Shown piece after piece: positions 25,533 through 34,235 of a stretch of 64,000 nucleotides of DNA. The notes beneath the pieces were generated by a model. It had not been told where the DNA came from. It ran no database searches and saw nothing but the letters and a program-made list of their open reading frames with translations. The stretch covers positions 1 through 64,000 of the forward strand of contig JBGAGG010000004.1 of the NCBI GenBank assembly GCA_044226845.1, written 5' to 3'. The DNA is from JAFDZO01 sp044226845 (GTDB lineage Bacteria > Bacteroidota > Ignavibacteria > Tepidaquicellales > Tepidaquicellaceae). The first letter of the stretch is position 1; each line of letters begins with the position of its first letter. Position numbers and translations under genes: made by a program.

Positions 25533-26372
25533 TTATTTTGTTTTTCTAATTTTTTTATAATTTATTTTTCTTTTCTCATTAAAAGCGGAAATACCTTCTT
25601 TCACTTCGGCTGAATGATTATGAATAGAGAGCCAGTCTCTTGCATGACCGATTGTAGTATGCCATGAAACATCTCTCCAGTAATTAAGCTGCTGTTTTGC
25701 ATAACGCAGACATTCAGGCAGCTTGTTGAAAAGTTTTTCAGCCATTACATCAACTGCAGCATCAAGCTCGGCATAAGGAACGACCTGATTTACAAGTCCC
25801 CAGTCAAGCGCTTTCAAAGCAGGGATTTCTTCGCATAGGAATAAAATCTCGCGTGCCCTTCTGTCTCCGACAAGCAGAGGTAAAAATTGTGTTGCGCCTG
25901 CAGCAGCAACGCTTCCGCGCGCAGCACCGACTTGTCTTATAATAATATGGTCAGCAGCAATTGCAAGGTCGCAGCTCATGTTAAGCTCGTTCCCGCCGCC
26001 GACAACCATTCCGTTAAGCCGTGCGATGGTAGGCTTACCTAAGTTTCGCATGACTTCATGAAGCTGTATGAACTCATACATCCATTTATAGTAGTCATTC
26101 GGATTCCCGAGAAAATATTTTTGCTGCTCATCAAGGTCAGCTCCGGTTGAAAAGGCGCGCTTGCCGACTCCGGTAAGAACGACTACTGCGATATTGTCAT
26201 CCCAGGCAGAATCTTTAAAGCAGGCAGTAAGTTCCTGAATAGTCTGCAAATCTAAACAATTCAGCTTCTTTTCGCGGTTTATAGTGATTGTAGCTTTGTA
26301 GTCTTTTTTAGTGTAAATTAAAGTTTTTAATTTAGACTTCTTTGGTAAGTAAGATTGAAATTTTTCGGTCAT
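25533..26372 (-). CDS. Enoyl-CoA hydratase/isomerase family protein (MenB-like)
   Basis: 279 residues, crotonase fold. 'RLNGMVVGGGNELNMSCDLAIAAD' forms the oxyanion hole and carries one Glu of the hydratase pair, but the second Glu position ('QPE' in hydratases) is 'VGAARG' here. Together with 'REILFLCEEIPALKALDWGLVNQVVP' and the C-terminal 'EGISAFNEKRKINY', this resembles the MenB subgroup (naphthoate synthase and ring-cleaving relatives) more than classical hydratases. No other menaquinone gene is nearby, so I do not name it menB. It is the first gene of a likely three-gene unit with the proteasome-like pair. Confidence 0.85.
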   Translation of the reverse strand: MTEKFQSYLPKKSKLKTLIYTKKDYKATITINREKKLNCLDLQTIQELTACFKDSAWDDNIAVVVLTGVGKRAFSTGADLDEQQKYFLGNPNDYYKWMYEFIQLHEVMRNLGKPTIARLNGMVVGGGNELNMSCDLAIAADHIIIRQVGAARGSVAAAGATQFLPLLVGDRRAREILFLCEEIPALKALDWGLVNQVVPYAELDAAVDVMAEKLFNKLPECLRYAKQQLNYWRDVSWHTTIGHARDWLSIHNHSAEVKEGISAFNEKRKINYKKIRKTK

Positions 26373-26467
26373 ATTAGTGGTTAAACAGTATAAGTAACAA
26401 TTACGGATAAAAAATTAAAGTTCTAAATTATTACATATCCAAAAAAATTTACCTTAGTACTAATTAC

Positions 26468-26494
26468 TTGACTTATGCTGAGGTTTTATATAAT
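26468..26494 (+). promoter_or_regulatory. Candidate sigma-70-type promoter of the TPR gene
   Basis: TTGACT (26468-26473) and TATAAT (26489-26494) separated by 15 bases, about 40 bases before the ATG at 26535. A clear AGAGG ribosome-binding site lies 5 bases before that start. The spacer is short and the consensus used by this lineage's sigma factor is uncertain. Confidence 0.4.
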
Positions 26495-26534
26495 TTATTC
26501 TTGATTCATTTAAAGCAAAATTAACAGAGGTAAA

Positions 26535-27926
26535 ATGGAAAATTTTGATGATCTCGACTACTACGACTCGAATAATAAAAACGAAGACGAAAAAAAGAGA
26601 ATCTCTAAATTAGAAGAAGAAACACTAAGCAACTTAGACGCCGAAAACCTTGAGGAATTAGTAAACCTTTATTTCGATAAAGGCAACTTCGATAAAGCAC
26701 TTAACTACGTAAACGTTCTACTCGATCTATATCCATACTCAACAGATTCCTGGCATAAAAAAGCGCTCATTTTAGACGGATTAGGCAGATATGATGAAGC
26801 TATCGAATACTTCGATAAAGCTTTAACATTAAATCCCACCGATATTGATTTATACATTAATAAAGGTATCGCGCTGGATAACTCCGATAATCATGAGAAG
26901 GCAATTTTGAATTTTCAGAAAGCACTTTCGTTCAATCCGGAAAATCTTGATGCAATGTTCAATCTTGGTTTAACTTATGAGAAGACTGAAAAATTTACAG
27001 AAGCATGCGATTGCTTTGAAAAAATTATAAAGCTTTATCCTGAGAACATCGATGCGTACTATGAGCTTGGTTACTGTTATGATTTTCTTGAGAGATTAGA
27101 CGAGTCTTTGGTAGCATACGACGCGCACTTAGATAAAAATCCGCTTAACTTCAACTGCTGGTATAATAAAGGAATCGTTCTTAACAGAATGGGACGCTAT
27201 ATGCAGGCAATTGAAAATTATGAAATGTGTTTAGCCATAAAGAGCAATTTTGCTCCTGCATGGTATAACTGCGGAAACGCTTATGCATCAGTAGGAAGAT
27301 TTTATAAAGCAATCGAGTATTATAAAATTTCTCTTCAGTACAAAAAAGATAATGCATTTGCATTGCAGAATATCGGCAACTCGTATGAGGAAATCGGCGA
27401 GTATGAAGAGTCAATAAAATATTTTTCAGATGCAATAAAGTACGATGTAAAAAATTACGAGTCATTTTATGGCAGAGGGAATTGCTACTTCAATCTGAAA
27501 GAATATGAGAAAGCAATTGAAGATCTGAAATCTGCGCTTGTGCTTTGCAAAGATTATTCAGATATCTGGTACTTAAAAGGCGATGCTGAGTTTGCGCTAA
27601 ACCGACTTGAAGATGCGAAGAAGAGCTATGAAACAGTTTTAAATCTTGACCCTGATAACTATGATGCATGGTTTGATTATGGCTGTGTGCTCTGCGATAC
27701 AAAAGATTACGAAGATGCAATCAAAGCACTAGATGAAAGCTTAAAATTAAATCCTTCATGGGCTGACCCGCATTTTGAGAAAGCTAAGATTTATTTCTTA
27801 ATTGGAGATTTGGAGCAGGGTGTATTTTCTTTAGAGTATGGATTTAAATTAAGTCCCGAAGAAAGATTTGAATACGACTTCAATAAAGACTGGAAAAAAA
27901 TTCTTGAGTTTTTGACAGCAAGATAG
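26535..27926 (+). CDS. Cytosolic tetratricopeptide repeat protein
   Basis: 463 residues made almost wholly of TPR units (about 11 of 34 residues, with repeats such as 'YDEAIEYFDKALTLNPTD' and 'WYNKGIVLNRMG') after an acidic N-terminus ('MENFDDLDYYDSNNKNEDEKK'). No signal peptide, membrane segment or enzyme domain, so it is a cytosolic scaffold of unknown partner. The start has one of the best ribosome-binding sites in the window. A strong terminator follows, indicating a single-gene transcript. Confidence 0.9.
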   Translation: MENFDDLDYYDSNNKNEDEKKRISKLEEETLSNLDAENLEELVNLYFDKGNFDKALNYVNVLLDLYPYSTDSWHKKALILDGLGRYDEAIEYFDKALTLNPTDIDLYINKGIALDNSDNHEKAILNFQKALSFNPENLDAMFNLGLTYEKTEKFTEACDCFEKIIKLYPENIDAYYELGYCYDFLERLDESLVAYDAHLDKNPLNFNCWYNKGIVLNRMGRYMQAIENYEMCLAIKSNFAPAWYNCGNAYASVGRFYKAIEYYKISLQYKKDNAFALQNIGNSYEEIGEYEESIKYFSDAIKYDVKNYESFYGRGNCYFNLKEYEKAIEDLKSALVLCKDYSDIWYLKGDAEFALNRLEDAKKSYETVLNLDPDNYDAWFDYGCVLCDTKDYEDAIKALDESLKLNPSWADPHFEKAKIYFLIGDLEQGVFSLEYGFKLSPEERFEYDFNKDWKKILEFLTAR

Positions 27927-27951
27927 ACTCAAAAAAAAATAATTCAAAAAG

Positions 27952-27978
27952 AAAAGGCGCAGATTATGCGCCTTTTTT
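27952..27978 (+). terminator. Rho-independent terminator after the TPR gene
   Basis: Stem AAAAGGCGCA / TGCGCCTTTT (27952-27961 with 27967-27976) with a 5-base loop, followed by T residues, 26 bases after the TPR stop codon. Confidence 0.85.
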
Positions 27979-27994
27979 GTTTTGTAGACCAGCG

Positions 27995-28020
27995 TAGAGA
28001 CACAAAATTTTGTGTCTCTA
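27995..28020. repeat. Perfect 26-base palindrome with GAGACAC arms
   Basis: TAGAGACACAAAA is followed directly by its reverse complement. Its TAGAGACA..TGTCTCTA ends match hairpins at 28253-28275 and 34760-34823, a family of TAGAGAC-type palindromes spread through the window's gaps. Confidence 0.85.
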
Positions 28021-28079
28021 TAATAGTTTCTGCATATAAATCGCTGCAGAAAATTTTTTGAAGTGCATTTGAATTACAT

Positions 28080-28202
28080 AGTAACCCCACCCTTTAGGGT
28101 GGGGTGCGAGCACAACTTGAGTTTACCCTTTAGGGTCAAACTTTTGCCCTAAAGGGTACATACTAAATTTCCCTATACCCCATCCTAAAGGATGGGGTTA
28201 CT
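28080..28202. repeat. Palindromic repeat, AGTAACC...GGTTACT family (copy 2)
   Basis: Ends AGTAACCCCACCC and GGATGGGGTTACT are inverted; inside are CCACCCTTTAGGGTGG and two further CCCTTTAGGG / CCCTAAAGGG hairpins. It is the longer of the two copies (the other is at 11620-11718). It sits in a 416-base gap with no gene, between the TPR terminator and the 3' end of the ftsE-like gene. The same gap also holds a GACGCAT hairpin (28253-28271) and three tandem ACGCAAT units (28303-28325). Confidence 0.85.
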
Positions 28203-28252
28203 GAATCACTCATCACTTAATTCTTATATGTTCAAACCTATATAAACAAAAA

Positions 28253-28275
28253 AGACGCATGAGATGCGTCTCTAC
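28253..28275. repeat. AGACGCAT hairpin with TCTCTAC end
   Basis: AGACGCAT (28253-28260), 3-base loop, ATGCGTCT (28264-28271), then CTAC. Same family as the terminator stem at 5151 and the palindromes at 27995 and 34760. It could act as a weak terminator for the downstream end of the ftsE-like gene, but the flanking T-run is poor. Confidence 0.6.
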
Positions 28276-28342
28276 AAAATTTCTATACTGAATTAAACTT
28301 TTTACGCAATACGCAATACGCAATACTTTCTACCTATACTCA

Positions 28343-29011
28343 TCAAGACTTCAACCTCACTTCAAACAGCTTCTTCTCCTTTATCTGAATAATTCTCTTA
28401 TCCTTCATCTTCCTTACTATTTCAAAATTGTGCGTCGATAGAATCACTGCCGTTCCGAATAAATTAATTTCATTTATTAATTTCAAAATTTCAACGGATA
28501 CAAACGGGTCAAGATTTCCCGTAGGCTCATCGGCTATCAATGCAATGGGGTCATTTATTATTGCGCGGGCAATAGCAAGCCGCTGCTGTTCACCGCCGGA
28601 TAAATCATAGGGCATATCATTTATTTTGTCTATAAGCCCGACTTTGGAAAGCACGTCGTATACTTTCTTTTTAATATATTCCTTCTTAAGCCCCTCTATA
28701 TATAATGGCATTGCAGCGTTTTCGAATACATTTCTATCATGAAGGATCTTAAAATCCTGAAACACAACTCCAAGTTTCCTTCTCAAAAACGGAATCTCTT
28801 TTTTCTCAATGCGCGATGAATTATAATTATCAATCACCATATTCCCCCTTGTGGGAAAAAGTTCAAGATAAATTAATTTTAGTAGAGTGCTTTTGCCGAT
28901 ACCGCTCTCGCCGACGAGAAATACAAATTCTCCTGCATTAATTTTCAGTTCGATATTATCGAAGACCTGTTTATTGGGATATGAATATGAAACATTTTGG
29001 AATTCTATCAT
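28343..29011 (-). CDS. ABC transporter ATPase, FtsE-like
   Basis: 222 residues, a single ABC domain: Walker A 'GESGIGKST', Q-loop 'VVFQDFKIL', signature 'LSGGEQQR', Walker B 'ALIADEPTGNLD' and switch 'STHNFEIV'. Length, the 'FQNVSYSYPNK' start and the 'RKMKDKRIIQI' ending match FtsE, which with the membrane protein FtsX controls peptidoglycan hydrolysis at the division site. No ftsX lies in the window, so the LolD/MacB-type alternative cannot be excluded. Its start overlaps the end of pdxA by 4 bases. Confidence 0.85.
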   Translation of the reverse strand: MIEFQNVSYSYPNKQVFDNIELKINAGEFVFLVGESGIGKSTLLKLIYLELFPTRGNMVIDNYNSSRIEKKEIPFLRRKLGVVFQDFKILHDRNVFENAAMPLYIEGLKKEYIKKKVYDVLSKVGLIDKINDMPYDLSGGEQQRLAIARAIINDPIALIADEPTGNLDPFVSVEILKLINEINLFGTAVILSTHNFEIVRKMKDKRIIQIKEKKLFEVRLKS

Positions 29012-30024
29012 GAAACTACGTATGAATTTCTGTTCTTCGCGATTTTCCTCGCAAGCTTTATTGCTTTTAAAGTGCTTTTAGTATTTGCAACTCCCCTTCC
29101 TGCAATATCGAATGCAGTGCCGTGGTCGGGTGATGTACGAATGAAATCAAGTCCCGCCGTAAAGTTAACACCTTTCTCAAATGCAATCATCTTGAACGGA
29201 ATCAGTCCCTGGTCGTGATACATTGCAAATGTAAGATCGAACTGTTTATATTTTCCTGTAGCAAAATATCCGTCTGAAGGAAACGGTCCCTGAATATTAA
29301 ATCCAAAGTCTCTCAGCTCTTTTATTGCAGGAATAATTATCTCATCGTCTTCCTTTCCTATCATTCCGCCGTCGCCTGCGTGGGGATTTAAGCCCAGCAC
29401 TGCTATCTTTGGCTCTATCTTTCTGAAATCTTTTATAAGCGAATTATTAATAAGAATAATCTTTTCAATCAGCATTTCTCTTCCAATCTTATGCGCGACC
29501 TGCTCAACAGGTATATGAATTGTAGCGAGTGAAACGGTTATCTTCTTTGAGTACAGCAGCATTGCCGATGCAAATGAATTCGATAAAGATGTCAGCATTT
29601 CAGTATGCCCGTTGAAATTATATCCTCCTAAGTTAAACGCTTCCTTCGATATCGGCAGCGTAACCATTGCCTCTGCTTTTCTGTCAAGACACCATCTTGC
29701 TGCAGCGGCAACACAATCGCCTGAGTATTTCCCGGCTGATTTATTTATCTCGCCTATCTTTACATCAAATTTTTCTTTAACAGGGATTTCACAAAAAAAG
29801 TCGGAAGGAATTTCAGTCAGATTAAATATCTGAGCATAATAATCCATAATTTTTTTTGAACCGGCTACCTTAAGATTATAACTCGTAAAAAAACTTGTCT
29901 CGTTATAGATTTTTAAAATTATCTCCGGGCCGATGCCGTTAGCATCGCCCATCGTTAATAATATCAACGGTTCATTTGCCCTGTGCTCTTCTAAATTGGA
30001 TTTTATTACGCTTACTAATTTCAT
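29008..30024 (-). CDS. pdxA: 4-hydroxythreonine-4-phosphate dehydrogenase
   Basis: 338 residues. 'LLTMGDANGIGPEIILK' at the N-terminus, 'NFNGHTEML', 'GLNPHAGDGG', 'AMYHDQGLIPFK' and 'RTSPDHGTAFDIAG' hold the three metal-binding His and the substrate site. PdxA oxidises 4-phosphohydroxy-threonine with NAD(P)+ in the deoxyxylulose-5-phosphate-dependent route to pyridoxal phosphate. Cytosolic dimer. The gene overlaps the ftsE-like gene by 4 bases and lies 54 bases after rsfS. Confidence 0.96.
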   Translation of the reverse strand: MKLVSVIKSNLEEHRANEPLILLTMGDANGIGPEIILKIYNETSFFTSYNLKVAGSKKIMDYYAQIFNLTEIPSDFFCEIPVKEKFDVKIGEINKSAGKYSGDCVAAAARWCLDRKAEAMVTLPISKEAFNLGGYNFNGHTEMLTSLSNSFASAMLLYSKKITVSLATIHIPVEQVAHKIGREMLIEKIILINNSLIKDFRKIEPKIAVLGLNPHAGDGGMIGKEDDEIIIPAIKELRDFGFNIQGPFPSDGYFATGKYKQFDLTFAMYHDQGLIPFKMIAFEKGVNFTAGLDFIRTSPDHGTAFDIAGRGVANTKSTLKAIKLARKIAKNRNSYVVS

Positions 30025-30078
30025 TTTTGTTTGGTCAGTCTATTTGTTCATTACACATTAAACATTACTTTTTATACA

Positions 30079-30582
30079 TTACTCAATATCTTCATTCACT
30101 TCTTTATTGACTTCTTCTTCAGATACTTCGCTCTTCTTTGATTTCCTTTTGGCTTTGACAGGTTTATCGGTTGATTTCTCTTCACCTTCAGATACATCTG
30201 CATCAGCTTTCTTACTTGTCTTCCTTACCGGCTTTGGTTCGTCTTTAACTTCTGTAACTTCTGCATCTGCCCAGAGACCTTCAAGATTATAAAATTTTCT
30301 TGACTCGGTTAAGAATATATGCACAACTACATCTACAAAATCCAGAAGTACCCAGTTCATATTTGTCATGCCCTCATTATGCCAGGGTCTCTCATCTATC
30401 TTTTTTGTTTCTTTTGATATGTGGTCTGCAATTGCCTTCACCTGTGTATCCGATGAAGCTGATGCTATTACAAAGTAATCCGAAATGTTTGTTAGTTTTC
30501 TTATATCAAGTATCTTTACATCTTCACCTTTTTTATCGAGTATAAGCTGTGAGATTTTTTTTGCTAGCGCGGTAGATTTCAT
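30079..30582 (-). CDS. rsfS: Ribosome silencing factor RsfS with charged C-terminal tail
   Basis: The first 110 residues are a complete RsfS/DUF143 domain: 'ILDIRKLTNISDYFVIASASSD', 'GMTNMNWVLLDFVDVVVHIF' and 'RKFYNLEGLWADAE'. RsfS binds ribosomal protein L14 and blocks subunit joining when nutrients are scarce. The remaining 57 residues are an unusual Lys/Glu/Ser tail ('KKADADVSEGEEKSTDK', 'KAKRKSKKSEVSEEE') not found in most family members. It starts at the base next to the LytR_C gene's stop, a conserved neighbour pair in this lineage type. Confidence 0.93.
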   Translation of the reverse strand: MKSTALAKKISQLILDKKGEDVKILDIRKLTNISDYFVIASASSDTQVKAIADHISKETKKIDERPWHNEGMTNMNWVLLDFVDVVVHIFLTESRKFYNLEGLWADAEVTEVKDEPKPVRKTSKKADADVSEGEEKSTDKPVKAKRKSKKSEVSEEEVNKEVNEDIE

Positions 30583-31056
30583 TTATTTTTTTTCTTTTTC
30601 TAAAAACGGTTTTAAATTTTTAAAGTCTTTGCCGATTACTACTGTTGCATCCAGATAAAGACTTTTATTTATCTGCTGCGTAATATTATTTTCTGAAACT
30701 CCCAGTGAAGAAGCCACTGCAAGCGCAATTTTTTTATCGCCTTTCCTGTCTATGATAGTCGTCTTTTCAATATCCTTGTATTTGCTGTTCCCCATATCAA
30801 CAACATCGAATCCCTTTTTTCTGAGGTACTCCGTAAACTTAGATGCAACGCCCTGCTCATTCGTTCCGTTCTGCACGTCAAGCTGCGCAGTAAGATTTGG
30901 CTGATTCGTTACTTTATTTGTATCGGTGATCTGAACGTTCGATTTATCTTTGGACTTGAGCGAGTTTGTGACGAGCGAGAAGGTCAAATATCCGACGACT
31001 GCAATAAGAATTATTATTATTGCATTAAGAATGTAGTTAAGAAAATTTTTCTTCAT
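30583..31056 (-). CDS. Membrane-anchored LytR C-terminal-domain protein
   Basis: 157 residues: one N-terminal membrane helix ('NAIIIILIAVVGYLTFSLV'), a Ser/Lys/Thr linker and a LytR_C domain from about residue 57 ('AQLDVQNGTNEQGVASKFTEYL', 'KKGFDVVDMG', 'YLDATVVIGKDF'). LytR_C domains occur at the end of LytR-CpsA-Psr phosphotransferases and alone in some envelope proteins. The LCP catalytic part is absent here, so it is a standalone domain facing the periplasm. Directly abuts rsfS. Confidence 0.85.
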   Translation of the reverse strand: MKKNFLNYILNAIIIILIAVVGYLTFSLVTNSLKSKDKSNVQITDTNKVTNQPNLTAQLDVQNGTNEQGVASKFTEYLRKKGFDVVDMGNSKYKDIEKTTIIDRKGDKKIALAVASSLGVSENNITQQINKSLYLDATVVIGKDFKNLKPFLEKEKK

Positions 31057-31106
31057 TTAAGAAGTCTTGTATAAAATTATAATAAGAAGATGTATTTTTT
31101 TCGAAA

Positions 31107-31142
31107 ATAAAAAAACCGGAACGAAACATTTTCCGGTTTTAA
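31107..31142 (-). terminator. Rho-independent terminator
   Basis: Stem AAAACCGGA / TCCGGTTTT (31112-31120 with 31132-31140) followed on the reverse strand by a T-run. It ends the transcript of the small exported protein gene at 31166 and separates it from the LytR_C gene. Confidence 0.8.
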
Positions 31143-31165
31143 ACTTAGCTGATATTTAAAAATTT

Positions 31166-31645
31166 TTATCTGCCGTATCTGTCATATCCGTAGAAAGGAT
31201 TGTAATAACCATACGGGTCATTTTGTACATTTCTGTACTCGAATTTTATCGATGCTGTTTCAGATATTTTATAATCTAATGAAGCCTTTGATAAAAACAC
31301 TCCTGAAAAATCTTTCTGCAATTGGTTCGAGTAGCCCGTTCCGTAAACTGAACTTGCGAACGGTGAGTACTGCATCGAAACATCTGCGCTTACTGATAAT
31401 TTCTCATTGAATTTATAATTCATTGAGTTTGTGTAAGTGGTCAGCGATAAATTTCCTGTTCCGCTGCTTAGCATCGAAACATTAAATGAATGCGACATTG
31501 AAAAATTTTTCGGATTAAAAATTCCGAGTATTAAATTGCCCGTTGACTGCGTGTAAGGATTTTTTTTCTTTTCAATTGGTTTAAATTGAGAGTAACCGGT
31601 GTTAATGATGACAAGGGATATTAAGACAATCAGTATATGCTTCAT
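31166..31645 (-). CDS. Small exported protein, possible beta-barrel fragment
   Basis: 159 residues with a signal peptide (MKHILIVLISLVIINTGYSQ) and alternating beta-strand patterns ('SHSFNVSMLSSG', 'NEKLSVSADVSMQYSPF', 'ISETASIKFEYRN') before a Tyr/Gly/Asp-rich end ('YGYYNPFYGYDRYGR'). It looks like an outer-membrane or surface protein but is shorter than full barrels. No family recognised. Its own terminator follows; the promoter lies in the 183-base gap shared with divergent pcrA. Confidence 0.7.
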   Translation of the reverse strand: MKHILIVLISLVIINTGYSQFKPIEKKKNPYTQSTGNLILGIFNPKNFSMSHSFNVSMLSSGTGNLSLTTYTNSMNYKFNEKLSVSADVSMQYSPFASSVYGTGYSNQLQKDFSGVFLSKASLDYKISETASIKFEYRNVQNDPYGYYNPFYGYDRYGR

Positions 31646-31828
31646 TATAGAATATTATTTAATGTAAAATTCATAGATTATAACAGAAATGTCAATGTAA
31701 AAATTCAATTAAAATCGTTTAATCTCATCTTATTTTTTCCTATTTTAATGACACCCGCAGTTATTTAATTCACTTAATAAAATATAGTTCCCAGGACTCC
31801 AAAGGACGTATAAAGGATATAGTAAAAA

Positions 31829-34066
31829 ATGCCATTAGATCTAAGCATTCTCAACGAAGAACAGAGAAAGGCTGTTGAAGAAATTGAAGGACCGAGTATT
31901 ATTATTGCCGGCGCAGGAAGCGGCAAAACACGCGTTTTAACTTACAAAATTGCACATTTAATAGAATCCGGCGTTAGCCCCTACGAAATTTTAGCTCTTA
32001 CCTTTACCAATAAAGCTGCATCAGAAATGAAGGACCGTATCGGCAAGCTTGTCGAAATCAACGCTGATAAAATATGGATGGGTACATTCCACAGCATCTT
32101 TGCGCGCATACTCAGATTCGACGGAGATAAAATAGGCTTTGACCGTAACTTCACGATTTATGATTCCGACGACTCTGCCAACGTTGTAAAGCAGATAATG
32201 CAGAACAGGAATATGTCGATTGAAAATCCTACGCCGAAAAGCATTCACTCCGAAATTAGCAAACAGAAAAATAAATTGATCACTCCGGCAGTTTATGCCT
32301 CCGTTGCAAAGTCGCCTTTTGAAAAAAGAGTGGAGGAAATTTATCCGCTTTATCAGGAGACTCTCCAAAAAAATAATGCAATGGACTTCGATGACTTGCT
32401 TATGAAGCCTATTGAGCTCTTTATGAAAAATCCCGATGTGCTTGAAAAATATCAGGAGCGTTTCAAATTCATTTTAGTAGATGAGTATCAGGATACAAAC
32501 CGCGCCCAGTATCAGATAGTAAAAATGCTTGCGCAGAAATATCAGAATATTACAATCGTAGGCGATGATGCGCAGTCAATTTATAAATGGCGCGGCGCAG
32601 AGATACAGAATATTTTTGACTTCGAAGAAGATTTTACCGAGAACAATGTTTTCAAGCTCGAGCAGAACTACCGCTCAACTAAAAAAATCCTTGCCCTTGC
32701 AGATGATGTTATCAAACGCAATAAGAAGCAGTTCAAAAAAGATATATGGACGGATAACTTCGACGGCGAGCATATCACCCTGCTTGAAACAATGTCCGAT
32801 AAAGATGAAGCATATAAAATAACGCGTTACATCACCGAAGAAATTTATAAGCAGAAATATAATTTTAAGGACTTTGTAATTTTATACCGCACTAATGCGC
32901 AGTCAAGAATAATTGAAGACTCGCTGCGGCAAAATGGACTTCCATACTTAATCGTCGGCGGTATAAGATTTTATCAAAGAAAAGAAATTAAAGATATAAT
33001 TGCTAACTTAAGAATTGTTGTAAACCCGAATGATAACGAATCGCTGCTGAGAGTACTTGCAAATAAAGAAGGCGTCGGAAAAACTTCAATAGATAAGCTT
33101 ACAAGAATTGCCGAGATAGAGGGCAAGCAGTTAATGGACGTTCTGAAAAATGTAGAAGACTATCCTGAGTTCGGTGGCAAGACAAAAAATTTATTGCTGG
33201 AAGTTTCAAAGTTCTCGGCAAAGTATAAATATCTCAGTGAAGAAATGTCGTTGACTGAGCTTGCAAAAAGCATCATCGATGAAACAGGACTGATGTATAA
33301 ATTACGTCTGGAGAATACGATTGAATCAGAAGAGCGCTTGAACAACTTGCAGGAATTGATCTCTGCCATTGCCCAGTACGATGATAATAACGAAGGGGCA
33401 ACGCTGGAAGGATTTTTACAGGAAGTTTCGCTCGTTGCCGATATCGATACTCTCGATGACAGAAAGAACGCAGTAACTCTGATGACGATTCACGCAGCAA
33501 AGGGTCTTGAGTATCCTGTCGTTTTCATCACAGGACTTGAAGAGGGTCTCTTCCCTTCGATGAATTCAATTTCAAATCTTGAAGACCTTGAAGAAGAGCG
33601 AAGATTATTTTACGTAGCAGTCACGCGCGCAAAGACGAAGCTTTATCTTTCATTTGCAAATATGCGGTACAGGTTCGGCACGCCGTCGTATCAGATGAAG
33701 TCAAAATTTATAAAAGAAATTTCCGAAGATATTTATAATGAGCATATAAAGTATGAAGGAGTAAAAATTCCTCAGGCGAAAAAAAGCAGTTCATCATCAA
33801 GCTTCCGCAGGGATAATCCCGCTATCAAATACGATGTTGCAAAAAGCACCTATAAGAAAGAAGAGTATTATGCGCAGACAACTGACGATGCATTTTCCGA
33901 TATTAAAAAAGGTGTAGTTGTAAATCATACAACGTTCGGCAAAGGCACTGTGCTTGAAGTCGTGGGCAAGGGCGTAGATAAAAAAGCGGAAATATATTTT
34001 GACGATATCGGACTGAAAAAAATTGTGCTTAAGTATGCAAAGATGACGGTCTACGGCAATGAGTAA
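31829..34066 (+). CDS. pcrA: ATP-dependent DNA helicase PcrA/UvrD
   Basis: 745 residues, SF1A helicase. Motifs in order: Q-motif 'LNEEQRKAV', I 'AGAGSGKTR', Ia 'TFTNKAASEM', II 'LVDEYQDTN', III 'GDDAQSIYKWRGA', IV 'EQNYRST', V 'MTIHAAKGLEYPVVF', VI 'ERRLFYVAVTRAK'. The C-terminus has a Tudor-like RNA-polymerase-binding domain ('GVVVNHTTFGKGTVLEV'). It unwinds DNA 3' to 5' in nucleotide-excision repair, replication restart and transcription-coupled repair. A GGAT-type site precedes the ATG. Single gene by its orientation and flanks. Confidence 0.96.
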   Translation: MPLDLSILNEEQRKAVEEIEGPSIIIAGAGSGKTRVLTYKIAHLIESGVSPYEILALTFTNKAASEMKDRIGKLVEINADKIWMGTFHSIFARILRFDGDKIGFDRNFTIYDSDDSANVVKQIMQNRNMSIENPTPKSIHSEISKQKNKLITPAVYASVAKSPFEKRVEEIYPLYQETLQKNNAMDFDDLLMKPIELFMKNPDVLEKYQERFKFILVDEYQDTNRAQYQIVKMLAQKYQNITIVGDDAQSIYKWRGAEIQNIFDFEEDFTENNVFKLEQNYRSTKKILALADDVIKRNKKQFKKDIWTDNFDGEHITLLETMSDKDEAYKITRYITEEIYKQKYNFKDFVILYRTNAQSRIIEDSLRQNGLPYLIVGGIRFYQRKEIKDIIANLRIVVNPNDNESLLRVLANKEGVGKTSIDKLTRIAEIEGKQLMDVLKNVEDYPEFGGKTKNLLLEVSKFSAKYKYLSEEMSLTELAKSIIDETGLMYKLRLENTIESEERLNNLQELISAIAQYDDNNEGATLEGFLQEVSLVADIDTLDDRKNAVTLMTIHAAKGLEYPVVFITGLEEGLFPSMNSISNLEDLEEERRLFYVAVTRAKTKLYLSFANMRYRFGTPSYQMKSKFIKEISEDIYNEHIKYEGVKIPQAKKSSSSSSFRRDNPAIKYDVAKSTYKKEEYYAQTTDDAFSDIKKGVVVNHTTFGKGTVLEVVGKGVDKKAEIYFDDIGLKKIVLKYAKMTVYGNE

Positions 34067-34229
34067 TTAACAATTAGCAATTAACAGTTTTGTTTTTGTT
34101 ACTTACTTTGTGAAATTTTTTGCTTTATATAATTTTATAATCTCACTAATATTTTGGTAATTGTTAATTGCTAATTACTAAATGTTAATTGAAAAAATCT
34201 GTTAATTGTTAATTACTAATTGTTAATTG
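34066..34229. repeat. TTAATTG-type direct and inverted repeats
   Basis: The gap between pcrA and the EVE gene contains AATTAACAATTAGCAATTAACAG (left) and several TTAATTGTTAATTGCTAATTAC-like copies (right) in the opposite sense, so the gap can form an imperfect hairpin and also holds tandem TTAATTG units. A related piece is found at 36379-36408. The last unit overlaps the region just before the EVE start codon. Confidence 0.75.
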
Positions 34230-34235
34230 AAAGAA

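Noticed and set aside
25533..26372. Naming the crotonase menB
   Set aside because: No other menaquinone gene is nearby and related ring-cleaving enzymes share these motifs, so the symbol was left empty.
28343..29011. Naming the ABC ATPase ftsE
   Set aside because: No ftsX is present in the window and LolD/MacB-type ATPases share these motifs, so only FtsE-like is claimed.
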